DNA from: Casuarius casuarius
Lineage: Eukaryota > Chordata > Aves > Casuariiformes > Casuariidae
Length of the DNA: 64,000 nt
Assembly: GCA_003342895.1 (NCBI GenBank)
Contig: PTFA01000191.1
Span: 916,589-980,588 of the forward strand
Reading direction: 5' to 3'
Shown piece by piece: positions 33,721-47,480 of the stretch (positions within the stretch are counted from its first letter, which is position 1; each line of letters begins with the position of its first letter). Below the pieces are notes generated by a model. That model worked only from the letters and a program-made list of their open reading frames with translations, did no database searches and had not been told where the DNA came from. The position numbers and the translations under genes are program-made.

Positions 33721-36700
33721 ATGTGAACTTGTGGCTTATTAGTTCCACTAGTTTATAAACGTGCGTTATAAATGAGCAGGTCAATCTGCCAACACCTGAA
33801 CAGTTGCACGGCTTCACTTGTGGAGTTCGTTCTGCTGAGCTGGTGTTCTGTGCTGAACTGTGGATGAGAATTAAGCAACCTGAGCCTATGATGGGGATGT
33901 TACACTTTGAGCCATGGACTTGGATGTTTTTTCATTTTGTCACTGGACATTTGTCACCTTGAATAAATACTTTCTGTTTCCCTTCTGCCCCTTTTCCGTG
34001 AGTATTTAGGCTTCAGCCCCTTTGGAGCATGGTCTGTCTTTCATGATTAATCCATATTATGCCTTTCGAGATCTCACATGTGGCCTGAAACTCTTGCTGT
34101 AGTGCTGACAGTTAATGGAGTGGGTATTAGTGTTCAGGAGAGGTATCTGTGTGATTAAATTTATGAATATGCCTCAGTATTTGCTGAACACATGATTATT
34201 TTTGATAATTTTGTTTTCTCCATTTTGACATTTTTACTCTAATACAATTCTTATTACGAAAGACAGTTCACGTGAAATAGGGTTTCCTTCATTTGAAAGT
34301 AGCCTTTACCCGTCTATTTTGCTCTTCCACATTCAGGAGTGCTGTTTGAAGGCCCACTGACAATCCTTTTGGTTACAGTTGATCTTATTTTTTCTACTGT
34401 GGAGGCTTTACTTTAAATTTTGCTTCCATTGAGCATAAGGGAAAGATTTTTAAAAGCACAGAGGACAGTAAGGAACCTAATTTCCCTGGAAGGTTGGATG
34501 CCTGATTGCCCTTGGTGCTATTAAAAAATCTCTGCATATGTGTTTTGTTTTGCTTGTGGGCTTTTCGCTCCCTACTTGGGCAAAAATCAATTGATCAATG
34601 TTTGTTACAAAGTTGTGAACAAACGTCTCTGGTCTCATTGATGTCAGCTCAACTGTGTTCTCCTAGCTAACAAAATTAGTTGCAAAGTCAGCAGGAGGCT
34701 AGCAGGAACACAGAGCGCTGGTTTTGTTTGCATAGCACACAAGACTACTCCTTACTTAAATAACAAATCATCCATCTATGCTCTTGCAAGACTACTGACA
34801 GTGGCAGTTTTTGTTTTTGTTTTAGGAATTGTTATTTGAATGAAAGGTCATTTACTGCCTTATGGAGAAAAAAGCAACAATGCAAATGTACAGTCGTGCT
34901 ATATTTCTTTGAACATGCACACTGATGTTTTCCAGCGGCTCCACAAAGAAGGTCGTGTGTATGAACTGTAAATACAGCCACACAATGTGCACGCTAGCGT
35001 GCTCCCATCCGCCAGCGGCCTTGACNCGGGCTGTGCATGGGGAGGTCCTCAGCACCTTCGCAGGATCCTGCACGTAGGAAGCATGCAACTAAGGGAGGCC
35101 GTCAGTCAAAGGAGACAATAGACATCCCATTGTGTTCCTTTGTGGGACCTCCCACATAGCAGTATCCTCGAGAGAAAAGCAAAGCCAGGGAGAGCTAGGA
35201 AGGGGGACACCAGCAGTAAGCACCACAAAGCAGGACCACAATATTTTGCTTCTCTGGCATCAGTGGGCTTAATGCTGGCAGGTGCTGAATGCTTTGTCTC
35301 TGAGCTAGCAAAGTGCAGATGCTGTATTTTCACGGGGACGTGGCGTACGCCAAGAGCTAAGGATGGGGTTAGTAAATCAGGGCACCAGCAACCTGCAGGT
35401 TCAGACTCAAGACAAGGTAAATGAAATGAATTTTGACACTGAACTCCCAAGTAGGGCATCTTGACAAAGACGTTAGCTGTGCTATAACTTACAGAAACAC
35501 AAAGATTGCTAGATGGGGTCAGGCTGGGAATCCACCTCACCCTTTTAAACTTCCTTTAACTTTTAGCAGTTTCAATGGTAATTGGTATCTCCAGAGTCTT
35601 GGGCTGAAATGGCACACATCCCTGAACATCGTGGTTGGATCAGCTGCCACTGGAGCAAAGGAGTGTTAATGCTCTAAGCAGATCCCTCCTTCCTATGCTC
35701 TTCCAATATTTGGTAACCTACATGTTTACCAAGACTCATCCTAGTTAAATGCCCTGGCTGAGACTTCCCATTAGTGGCTGCTAAAGCACATGTCATTTGC
35801 CACACTAGATGTTCCCTTTTAGTCCCTACCTTCGTCCCAGCCTGAACACCGTGGTCAGCCCCAGAGACGCCCAGTAACAGGGAGTTTCATGGTCTCCTGC
35901 AGCAAGTGAAAAAGTGATTGAGTTTCAGACTGGTTATATGCTTGGCTGGCTTTAAACTTCAGATGAGCAGACGCAGCTTGCAGCTGAATCTCAGCAGCTC
36001 CAGACCTAAGAGTGGTGTCATGCGTGTGCGTTAGAAATCTGCTCTGCGGGGCTCTATTTGACAGCCCAGCTTTCATCTAAAACTCTGCACCTGGGGCTTC
36101 TCGTCGACTAGCTGTGAGCAAGTCCCCGCTTAGCACCCTACTCGGGCCCGGTAAATCACACTGCAGAGACACATGATGATCCCCACTGACTGGGTCGTGT
36201 GAATGTAGCCTCAAAACCGCATTAAGTTTCCGGGCACCATCATCTCCCTTTGCAGGAGCACTTTGCTTCTCTAGCAAGACTGCTGCTTAATGCTAGCAAC
36301 AGCACTGTTAACGCTACTTCAATTCGTAGCCCATTAAATTTGTAGCAATACAATAAAGTAGAAAGGTTAGATTTTGGCCATTGTAGACATCTTTGCCTCC
36401 CTGCCTGTTTTGCAAGGCAAAAGATGAAAAATGAAGATGAAAAGATGGCTCTCTGGCAATTTTTCATTTTATATTTGCTTACAATTCATCATCATTCGTG
36501 ATGAGCCTTTTATCATCTACTGTACTCTTACAGCTTTTATCTTTTATTTTTTCCTGCCAAAATTCAATCTTTAAATATGTCATGTAGTAGAGTTAAAGGT
36601 TGATTATCTTATGTTTTACTTCACTTTCTTATGTTCACTATTTAAAGGTTATTTTTTAATGTACATAAACAAATATGTATTGTAACACAACAACAAAATG

Positions 36701-38076
36701 CAATTATCACTTTCTCTCACCTTTTCATCGAACATATTTCTCTGTGGTTTCTGCCTTAACAGCAGGAACCAAAAATATGCAAAATAAAGAGATATATTTT
36801 TAATTTATGGGAGTTCTTAAAAGGTTCCTTTAGTTTCAGATTAAACCCTAGTGCAGGTTCAAGGGAAAATTTAAGAAAATCAATTTTCCCAGGCTGAAAA
36901 AAAAGAGCAAAAACACTGCAGTTTATATAGCGTCCTTTGTTATTTGAATCAATAGCTCTGTTCCCATGAATAGCTGAATAATCACTTTTTTGTATAATGT
37001 TGGTATACATACAGACTTATCTCCTCTAGACTTTGTTGTTGAACCTGCAGTAACACATTTTTGATCATTAACAGTTTCTTGCTCTTATCCTTGTTTAATT
37101 TTTCCTGTATCTGTAAGTCTTACTCTGAGCCGGAAACACAGCAATTATTCCCTGCTGTGGCACTGGCATGAAGCATAAAACTATGTTTTTCAAATAAATT
37201 AATGTTTTCACAAGAAATCATAAGAAATGTCAAGCATAACAGTAGCTAAATGCAACATTATTAGTTTGGGGGGGTTTTTTGGCTGAGAAAATTTTCAAAT
37301 CATCTGTGTGTTACAGAACCTCTATCAGCGAGAGGAAACATACCTTGCTTAGGAAATAACAATGTTTCACAAGAAAATGCATGGATAAAGCATGTGTGAG
37401 GAAAAGCTGATTGTTTTTGCTGTGTATCCATCAGAAATCACTGTGTAACCCTCTGTTATGTTAAGCCAAGCAGGAGTCCCATTAGGATGGGAAGGAAACA
37501 GGAAACAAGGAGGGGGTGTTCGTGCCCCCCTTTCCACCCTGCAGGACCCTTCGGCTCTGTAAGTGAAGAACCTGGGTCTGCATGACGTGGTCAAGGCAGG
37601 CTCTCGTTGGAGCCCTGAGCTCCCAATGTTTGGGATGGCAGTATTTGCATGAGAAAAGATTGCCAGTCCATAGTGGGGTTGGTGTGTAGGTGTCCATGGG
37701 TTAAGAGTGACGGTAGGACACCACTAGTAGGAGGCTTTTTATTGTCTTTGATGGGTCTGCTGTTTTAATTACATTATTGCAAATTACCTTGTGAGGACAT
37801 GATCATTTCCAAAACCAAGCGGGACATGCCTCACAAAGAGTGGCTAAAAACAAAAGGTTTTTTCTGTTTTGTTTCAGTAATTCATACTTATTACTGCTTT
37901 GTATTTTAAGCATCACCTTTTCCACTTACAAACAGTAACATTATTAAAAAGATATTTTCAGCAGATAGTAACCTTGGCAGTAGTTGTCAAGGCTAATAGT
38001 TTGACATTTCAGATCACCCACAACTAATCAGCTGAACATGGCAACACATTTGAAAAACCCATTATAGATGTGTGGC
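33721..38076. other. AT-rich non-coding stretch, no gene seen
   Basis: No convincing exon. The block at 35.8-36.3 kb is GC-richer and low in repeats; the one at 36.4-37.3 kb is very AT-rich. Frames around 35.1-35.7 kb overlap on both strands and carry an ambiguous base nearby. Confidence 0.5.
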
Positions 38077-38710
38077 TCAGGCTAATATGTCAAAGCTAGC
38101 ACTAACAGCTGTTATGTAAACCGGCTGATTTTCCTCTGCTGAATAGTCACATGGCAGAAGAAAAAGAGCTTTTGAAGGGCTCAGGAGCATCTTGCCACAA
38201 GGGCTTGAAGGGTGTGCTACACTTCTGAATGGCATGTATTTATACAAAGTTCGCTTCAGTGCCAGTAAGCACCTCGTCTCTCTTAAAGCTTCTGGGAGAG
38301 AGTCCTCCCATCTCTTGAACTGCTGCGGTCTGAGGAGGTCTTCTCTCAGGTCTTCCATCTGACAGGTGTCTGTGCTGCCGTCTCAAGCAATCTTTGGTGC
38401 TAATGGTTTCCACCATTAGTTACTGTCTGTGCCTTTCTAGAAGATCAGGGAAGTCTGCAGAACCAGAAGTTACATTAAATCTGTTTGAAATCCCCAAATC
38501 TGCAGGTCTGGCATGCTGCAAGATGAGTGTAAAGGAACAAATAACTTTGTCTTGCTTTTTAGGTCTTCTAGAAGGCAGAGATGCCCAAAATTGCTTCTTA
38601 AGGCATTTGTGCTTGCTAACTGCTGAGGAAATGAGATTTCTGTCTGGAGGCTGGACAGGTTTAGCAGCTTGCATACAGGGGCGAAGGGCTTGGTACTCAG
38701 TGAAAGCCAC
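38077..38710 (-). other. two consecutive minus-strand open frames, unknown
   Basis: A 96-codon frame (38710-38420) is followed on the same strand by a 93-codon frame (38358-38077). The second begins at an ATG directly after acacctgtcag, which could act as an acceptor, and starts MEDLREDLLRPQQFKRWEDS. Both have charged, soluble-looking composition. Nothing identifies a family, and a plus-strand frame of similar length overlaps the first, so coding is doubtful. Confidence 0.15.
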
Positions 38711-41700
38711 CTCCGGGGCAGCTGCTCAGCGCTGTGCCAAGCCTGGGTGAAGGCTAGCAGCCTTATTTAGCAACATTTTGTGATTTCATGATAAAGTATG
38801 TACACGGATGGTCTGATAAGATATCTTAAAAACTAATTGAGATGAACAGGAAAGCCTACTGGGCTTCATGGCTTAGGCAGAGGTCTGTCAATACGTGGTC
38901 AGTTGAGTTCTTACTGCAAGGACTCTGCTCTCTTACCCCTAACCACAAAACCTCCAGTTTATTTGGGTGACAGGTGGATGGAGGAGAGCTTCCAAGGTTC
39001 TTAACCCCAAAATAGGGCTACTACACTTTAATTAGTTGCACTGTAGGCAGCATGTGATTAAAATAGGTGTGATTTAAACACATGTGCAAGGCAGTAAGTG
39101 TGAGGCAGGTTATAGCATGTTGAAGTGTGGGAGAAATGGATGCTGGACTAGGCTGAGAAGTGGCTTGTGCAGCAAACTTGGCATGAACTTTGGACTGAAA
39201 TGTGAAAAAATCCTTAGCATCTCCCTAGCTGGCCACTGCATAATGGTTTGGATACAGACAGTATAGGCTATCCCTGCCTAGAAAAGAGTCCTTTAGTGAC
39301 TTAGAAATAAAAAAGACAACTGGTAGAGCTAATGGGTCTGGACTAGGAAGTCTGAAAGGACATTTTCAGCTTGCTGCAGGAACAGAAAGGTCGTTCCCTA
39401 AAAAGGTCCTGTTTTGAAGAGAAAGGATAAACTTGGATTTATGCAGAGTTCACTTCTGAAACACAAATTAGGATTTCCCAGTCTCCTGGACAGCTTTTTC
39501 TTTGAAGTTGTCTTGTGCTCTGCTGTTCTACTTTGTGAGACACCTTACAGAAAAATACAGATGGACTCTGAGGCAGCCAATTTTCGTATGTAATAGAGCA
39601 GTCTGTCTTTACAATGATGTTGTTTCTGGGTATTCAGCGAAGTTTCCAAAGTTGATGCCTCTGGAGTCGTGTGTACAGGGAAAAGAAGAAAAAAATCATC
39701 ACTTCCAACAGGGAAAATGCTGGAACTCTTCCCCTTCTCCTCCAAAATCAGGCCTATCTATCCACTATCAGACCGCTCAGTTAATGTCACATTTTCGTAG
39801 GCACATCCCGAGGCATTCCTATGAAACACACCTTCATCAGATGGTTGATGCTATCCCAGTACATAAAATCAGTGCGTCTTGAGATGTTCGCTCCTATGGT
39901 GTCTCCCTCTGCTCTTCCCCAGCTCTTACACCCACCTGCTTTCAATATTCTGGACTTTTTCTCTAGTTCAGAAAGTCTAGCCTTTCCTCCTATTTCTCCT
40001 CTTCACTAGGAGTGAAGCCTGAACTGGTCTGACTGGTGAGTTCTGTGCTCTGCTCCTCTCCCACTCAAGACTCCCAGTAATTATTGCTCGTCCTCAGCAT
40101 TGCTTTTAAAGAGCCTGGGATGTGCAGATCATACTGTGTTCCCCAGAAGCTCTTTTCGATGTTTTTTTCTGCTTTCTGCCTCCTCTCTTCTCTCGGAAAA
40201 GCAAAAGGCTTTTCGCTGGCATCTCACCCATCAGTTACCCTTTTGTTTGGTGTGCTGAGAACCTTTGAGTTGCTGCTTTGGTTTCACAAAAGATGCAAAC
40301 AGCTGTATATCCTTGCTCTTATTGAACATGGCGAAAGTGCAAAGACATGGAGTTCAGCATTTCTGCTTTGTGGTTTTGCCTTCCTAAGGAACTCCTCTGC
40401 TCAAAACATGTTCAAAATGCACAGAATTGGCAAAGAAAGAGAGATGCAGGTTAGGTCTGTGCTGATCACTCTAGTTAATTCTTCAAATGCTTGAAGTGTC
40501 CACTCTTAGTGATAGTATGAAGGTGTCAACAATATTGCATTTAGTTCCTGTAGTGCACCCTTAAAGATAATGTATTTTCACAGACACAGTTCAGCCTATA
40601 AAGCCAAGTTTCAACCTTGGTACAGCACCTTGGAGTAACTGATGAATTCTAGGATTGTTTTCTCTTTTTTCTTCTTTCTTCTCTTCTCAAGCAGTAAAAA
40701 ATAAACTTTTCAAGATGGCTACATTTCCGTAACTGGAGATTACTGAGTTTGACACCAAACTAAGATCTTTAAAGAAAAGGTGCACATTGCTTGCAAAGCA
40801 AACTTGAGGTGTCACAAAACTGCTTTTTTATCTGTAAGTCTTTGTCCTGAGTAACGTCTCTTGTACATTACATAGGAAACTGTGTGGCTGTATTTGCCCA
40901 CAGTCGCTGGCAGATCTCGTTTCCAATTATGTTGTGTTGTGGACTGAGGGGTGAAATTTGTTCGGAATTTTGTGTTTGTTTCTTCCTTAGGGTATCAGTA
41001 AGAATGTTTCAGTGAAATCTTTATGCATTTTAGCTAGGGTTTTGTGAAGCTCTAATAGGAATATAGCACTCCTTGGTTCCCTGGGCTCCTTGTCTGAATA
41101 GCTGGAGCTTGAAAGAAAATGTTGATTTTCTGATTCATATGACCATGGGCTTCTGATGCCAGTTTCAGCCTTCTGGGGCTAATCATAACACTTGTGTTTC
41201 GGTACAAAACTGCAGCCTTTTCAGACAAGCATTTTAAATCCAAATCCTGTCCCTTCTCATCTGTGTGTGTTCTCAACAATAAAATTCAGCTCACTTTCCC
41301 AAGCTACCATGACTATTAAATTGTCGCAGTGTATGATTTGGTATTTTATTAGACTCTTAATTTGGCTGGTATAAAAATATTCTCCATATACCTATAATTA
41401 TATATTAACTCCTAGATATTCTTTCCTTACAAGATTTCCCAGGCGACAGGCAGCATGTTGAGCATAAATAGTTGACTGGTTTTAATGTGAAGGACACTTT
41501 AAAAAGAATATGCCTACTATTTTTTTATGACTGGAGGATGGAAAGAAACACAAATGAGCCAAAACTACTTTTTGTCTTATTAAGAAAAGCTCATTCTCTA
41601 GAGCAAATTAACATCTGATTTTTCTCTGGAAAGGCTGGTAGTGTCAAATGTTGGTTGAGATATGTTTCCCAATACCAAACAGAGACTTGAGAAGAAGATG

Positions 41701-44700
41701 CTCTGATTACATCCAGTCTTTCTCAGTTATCTAGTAAGAGGTGGAAACAGCCAGCCCCACTCAGGAAGAAAAGATTTGTTCTGCCATTTGTAAAGTGATG
41801 TTTACATGTTGTGTAATGTAAGTATTGATGCCAGTTAGTTTATAGTGCTTTATTTTGTTTTACTTTTTGGCATATCAGTATTCTCTCTGGTTTGCTCACT
41901 CAATGTTATTTCAAATACCAGCATTACGGACTGTTATCTGGAGCAGTCAAGGAAGGGCACTTCAGGGCAAGAAGTGGAGGTCTGCCCAGGGTGAGCCAAA
42001 GGCAGCTGTAGGCAACAGGCTGGGGTACAAAAAGGCTGAATGATGGTCACATTGGGCAGGAAGATGTCTGAGCAGATGCCGAAGGATGTTCACTGCAAGT
42101 TTCTGCACTGTACTCCTTCCCACCATCAGGTGGCATCTGTTCCTCTTGTCACTAGTGAGACTGTTTTTCAGTGACTGGAACAGGCTAAAGCTCCCAGCAA
42201 AACTCAGCCGCAGTTTATTGCGGTTGGGTGTATCTATAGATAGTGTGTATTGAGTTAGGTTTTACCCATCTTCATCCTGCACCCTCCAGCCCAACCAGAC
42301 ATCTCCACAGGTGCAGTCTCATTTCCTTAAAAGGCCAACTGGGGACAGAGTATGTGAGTTTTGCTGCTGCTTATATGGTGGAAACTAAAGGTATCAATCA
42401 GCCAGCCCTGATGGGCATGTGAGACTGAGGCTGTGTATATATGTACAGTCTTCCTGTATTTTTTGTGTTATTGCTTTGTTTCTTTTCCTTCCCAACTATT
42501 TGCAGAGATGTGCTGCTGAGGTGCCTAGTGTTTTCTGCAGATTCACCAAGGGATATTTGATGCAACCAGCAGGAGGTTTGCATAAAACTTTATTAGCCTC
42601 TTGGTTATCTTCACCACCTTTCTAAGAGAATCCCTTATAATTTTGCAAATGGAAATGAAGCATCTCCTAAACAAAGGGGGGAAGGGGAGAAAAAGGCTAG
42701 TATTTGAGAAATAGGATATAAATGTGTAATGTAAAATAACATATGCAGGCACAACTGGCTTCTGCATATTTTTGGCTCTTGAGGTAAGCTTTTTTGGTAC
42801 CATTCTCCCAGGATTTCTTACCTTGTGTTTATTTACATTTTCCTCCATCTCTCCCACTGAAAACACATTTTATAATCAAGAGACAGTTGTCTCAGTGTTA
42901 CCCATGCGCTGTTTGCACATACCTTTCTTAATGTCATAAAAATGTACAAAATTTTACATTAGGGTTCCTCAAGACTCATTTAAGCATCACTTGAAGAGTA
43001 TATGTTCCCTTGTGTGGTGACTGCTGTTTGAGTTTGCTTTCTGTACTCATATGTATCCCACTACTTCTGCTTCCCTACCTCCGTAACAGTGATGGGGAGA
43101 GGTTTCTGTACCCAGAGTTAGTGGTGATCAGTGGAAGAATAAAATCTTAAAATTCACAATGCTATGGCTGGAAAAAGGAATCTTTAGATGGATGCCCAAA
43201 AAGTAAGAGAAAAGCAACAGCTTCCAATATAGCCAATGGGAAATCCCCGCTGGGGGATTCCAGTAAGTCAGTGGGGAAAGTCCCCGGGATTGTGGTGGGT
43301 TGGCCCTGACTGAATGGGAGTACAAGTGGCACAGAAGAGACCTAGGAACAGGGACGGGGGGATATGCACCGCAGACGCTGGGGATTAAGTGAACAGTGAG
43401 GTGCAGAGAAACTCAACTGCTGAACTAACTTGGAAGTGTCACCCTGGCAAGGTAGAAGAAGAAGCAACAGTATACCAAGATTATAGCTGCTCTATTTCAT
43501 TGTCGGACAGGATTCCTAGGTATCTGAAATTTTAGGCTATATTTTATTATTCACATAAGGTTTGTTCTCATTGATATATGCCCTAGGCAAACAACTTTTC
43601 AGTTTAAAACTCCCAACTAGCTAACATGTCAGCTAAGATTTTTATGTTGGTTCTGAGTTCCTGCTATTGGCAGGAATATTGTACTAATGTAAATTCAGCT
43701 TTCCCTTTTCTACCATTTGATGATTGCATGTGTTTTGGGGAAAGAATAAGGAGAAAATACGAATGAAACATCTTCATGTTTTGTGGGGTTTTTCCTCATT
43801 GGCTTAATTGCAATAACATTTATATCACATAATATAGTGCACCAAGGTTGTAATTTTCCTATCATCTAAATTGCAGGCTGAAAATTGTGTTAAGAAAGGA
43901 CTGTAGAGAATGAATTGCTGCTTTCAAAATGACTACTGTTAACTGACAATGTGACCGGCAAATGATTACCAAAGACAGGATGATGTTTTTGTGTATAATG
44001 TTAGTGAACTCTAGCATGGTGTTTTTAAACACATCTCAGCACACACTATGTGAATAATACATTTTTAACTAAAAGCAATTGTCTCCCTTCAGACATATGT
44101 CTATATTTCTTACAGGCACTTCAAAAAAATTGAAGGGAAACATTCAATATATGTAATTCTAAATCTTTGTTATTGCTGAAGCAAATAATATAATTAAAAG
44201 GGACTTTTTAAAGTCAGGATTTCCACTCTTGTTAATGTTGTTATGCCACTTTCAGACTGAAAGGATTGATGAGCTTCACATGTGTTTCTGGCCAGTTTTC
44301 TCTCCCAGGGCTTGTGCAGCTCCTTGGCTGCTGTCTGGGAGTGTGGCTGGAGCTGTGGGAGATACAGACGTGGTCTGCTTCCTGCAAGGGCTCACACAGA
44401 CCCGCACAAGAAGGGAGTTTATAGTGTAATTACTGTGAGTCTTCACATAAGGACATAGTAGTTGCCTAGTCCCACTAGGTTGTTTTCACCAATACCCAGG
44501 AAGCGTAGAAGAAGGGATGGAGGGGAGAACAGGGAAGAAATAACATGCGGGAAGCCTGGCCCAGGCTGGAGCACACGGGAATGCAATGAAACACAAGGTC
44601 AGTGGCATTCGTTGATGAAAAATGGTGCAAAGGAAGGAGGGAGACTTTAACATGAGAAAACCGGAGAAGCTATGAGAGACGCAAGGAACGGGAAAAGATG

Positions 44701-45654
44701 CTTTTGACAAGCATTTTAGCTGCGAAAGTTGCTGCGCTGTTGCAGAAGGAGCAATAGGTTTCCATCTTTGAGAGAGCATGTCACTGCAGGTAGCAGTCAA
44801 AGAAAATTATGGGGTGCAGTTTTCAGGAAATCATTTTGGAAAGCAGTCTTGTTCTCTGGGTCCAGCCTTAGTGCCAATGTCATTTCCACAATTTAATTTA
44901 AAAGATTATTTCAGCCACTGGATACAACAGAAACCAAGGTGCAGTCTGCCACCACCTCCCTGGGTCCCAAGAAAGAGCATTTATGAATTTGGTAGCAGGA
45001 AAAATATTGTCCCAAAATTGTAGCTTATTGATAATGAAAATAGTTGTAAGTATTTATTTAATACAAAGGTTTCTGTCCATCACAAAACTCCTCAGGTGCT
45101 GGCTTTGAAACTCAGGAAATCAGAACACGAGCTGGGTAGCTCCAGGTGATCAGCAACTTCATGTCCCCAAACCAGGGCTCCTGCCCCAGTGATTTCAGTG
45201 ATATTCATGTCTGTCATAAACAGCTGCTTCCCAGTTGCTGAACTGTCAGTTAGACAAGTTGCAGAAACTCATTTAGATAATTTTAGGTCCTTTATGAAAC
45301 ATCAGTGCTTCAGCTCTGACCTCTGACATGTCTGCTTTGGTACAAGTGAGGGATGGGTTGGAGACACCACCCTGATGTTTCATTGAATTTTCTTCTACTT
45401 ATGCTCCATGGAAGTCAAAATGATAGCAGTTCGAAAGGTTTTAAAACAAACTGGGAAAATCTCTGAATATGGTGCTTTTAAAATTAACCTGTATGGTCTA
45501 TGCTCATAGAAAAACCTTTTTGTGAATTTTTTTTAAGTTAATAGCTTCTAGGGGGAATTTAAGGGATTTTTTTTTTCCTTTTAGCCAATGGTAAAGCTTT
45601 TTTTGCTTAGTTTTTTATTATGTAAAACTGAAAAAAAAGTTGTGAAGTTGAGTT
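38711..45654. other. AT-rich non-coding stretch, no gene seen
   Basis: The longest frames (39502-39882 and 40084-40494, plus strand) have no recognisable feature or flanking splice sites that I trust. Pyrimidine-rich sequence is noticeable at about 39.73-40.08 kb. I recognise no repeat. Confidence 0.5.
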
Positions 45655-45667
45655 CCCCCCCCCCCCC
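45655..45667. repeat. 13-base C homopolymer
   Basis: An uninterrupted run of 13 C precedes an A-rich run. It is a likely length-polymorphic or error-prone site. Confidence 0.9.
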
Positions 45668-46339
45668 AGAAAAAGAAAATAATGTCAGAAAGCAGGCTAT
45701 ACTGGGAAGAAATTGCAAATCTTTGCTCAGAGGTTTTGGCACACTGCTGATGATAGCAGAGAGCCTGACCCCCCAACTTGTTGCTTTTGGCTGCTCATTA
45801 GTGCCTGCGCCAGACGTGCCAAAATCAGCAGTGCTGTGCACATGGGCAGCTCGTGGGCAGTGAACTGCAGGGGTGAGGCCTTAATTCACGATGAGCTCTG
45901 AGTGCATCATCTGTATCTGGATTTTCAAGTCTGCCCCAGCTCTGGGCCTGGAGGATTCGTCTGAACACATCAAGCACAGTCGTCCCATTTGGTTCTTGGT
46001 TTTGCACCTCGATCCCGTAAGGTCTCTTAGTATTTTGCTTCAGGCCTATATTTAATGTTAATGGGAAGGGATTTTATTTGTGGAATGAAAGGGAGCACTG
46101 TATGAACACGGAGAACAAAAAGCAAACTGTTTCACGGCTGTACATTCTGATTTGCTTTCAGGCTTTTCTGATCCAGTCAACTGCGATGCTTTGCTGGAAA
46201 TGTTAAAAGGCGCTAAAGTGCTCGGTACATCAAACACCCTTAAAACGCTGTGGAATAGATTTCTGAAATGTTGCAGCAAGCATATTCAGAGCTATTTGCA
46301 GCCTGCCTTATCAGAAGGCATAACGGAGTATTTTTCATA

Positions 46340-46565
46340 TTAACACAAAATGTAAGGGTTGTTAATGAGTAGTAAATGACCAGTTAATTTGACATATGAT
46401 GGATGGCTTTGATATATTAGAATTATTTTTATTGTTTCCATATATACCAATGTGGTCACATTCATAATGAATATGAACAGCCTGTGAAATGGCCATTTTG
46501 ATTAATTAGTGGGTATTGTAAAGGTACAAAAAATAGTTACGTTATTAATTTACTTGTCTTCTCAT
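46340..46565. other. candidate conserved regulatory element
   Basis: This is an AT-rich, non-repetitive block with several TAAT/ATTA cores (gttaatgagtagtaaatgac, gattaattagtggg) and no open frame, next to a microsatellite. Its look is that of a vertebrate conserved non-coding element, but that is inference only. Confidence 0.25.
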
Positions 46566-46581
46566 TAAGAGAGCCCAGCTC

Positions 46582-46770
46582 TGTGTGTATATGTGAATAT
46601 ACATATATATATATATAAAAATGTCATCTTGCTTCCAAACGTAGGTTTATCTTTGAGAAAGAATTCAGAGGTCTTTTATTTTTTATATATACATATATAT
46701 ATATACACATAGGTGTGCATGTGTGTGTGTGTATATATATATGTATATTTAGACACATATATGTATATTA
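46582..46770. repeat. compound TA/TG microsatellite, two clusters
   Basis: Cluster one (46582-46620) is tgtgtgtatatg followed by a TA run. Cluster two (about 46680-46770) alternates TA runs with acac and a tgtgtgtgtg core. The 60 bases between them are ordinary sequence. Confidence 0.9.
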
Positions 46771-47029
46771 GTCCACAACACCATCAGGCTTTCTATTTTT
46801 TTTCTAAAAAATTTTAGTAAAATGCATACTGTGGATCTCTTGTTCATATTCTCGTTGCTGTGTAAATTGCAGTCTTGTAAATGTTACTTAGAGCAAACAT
46901 TATGGCCCTTTTACAGTGCCAGAGCAGTGATAAAGGACCTAAATGTGATGGGAGTAAGGCTTGCTTTATAGCCATTTGATTCTGCCACAGAGAAGTCCCC
47001 AAAGGCTTTTGATTATTTAAATCTTAATT

Positions 47030-47480
47030 TTATTTTTTTCCTTACACGACTTATTGCTGGAAGAATTTTTTGTGCATCACCGCAGCAGAAGCCTTGAAGT
47101 TTTGAAGCACCAGGTGAAGAAAGCAATTTCATGGTTCATGCCAGCATTAATGTTTTGTTGTAATCTTTAGAGAGCAAGCCCCTTTTGTTTAAGTTTGGGA
47201 TAATGAAGGGTTTAACTTTTCGGTTGTGTCAAATTAGTCATCGGAGTGAAACCCGAGGCCCCTTTCTCTTTTGGTTTTGTGCAGATTGCCTGCGCAGATA
47301 AATAAGTGAGCATTACAGGTGATTCTTTCTTTGAGCTAAGGTAGAGAGCTTCCATTTATTGCCACCGAATGCATTAAGCTGGAAGTCAGAGCCCTTAGCT
47401 TTCTGCTTGCTGCTAGTCTGGACCAGAAGACAATCAAACCATAAGGGTCATTTTCTGCATGAGCTAACCTTTTCCTCTCT
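47030..47480. other. candidate conserved regulatory element
   Basis: A repeat-free block of mixed composition with no open frame, flanked by AT-rich DNA. It contains balanced, complex sequence such as gtcaaattagtcatcggag and cctgcgcagataaataagtg. I flag it because complex, non-coding, non-repetitive blocks in gene-poor avian DNA are often conserved. No conservation can be shown here. Confidence 0.2.
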
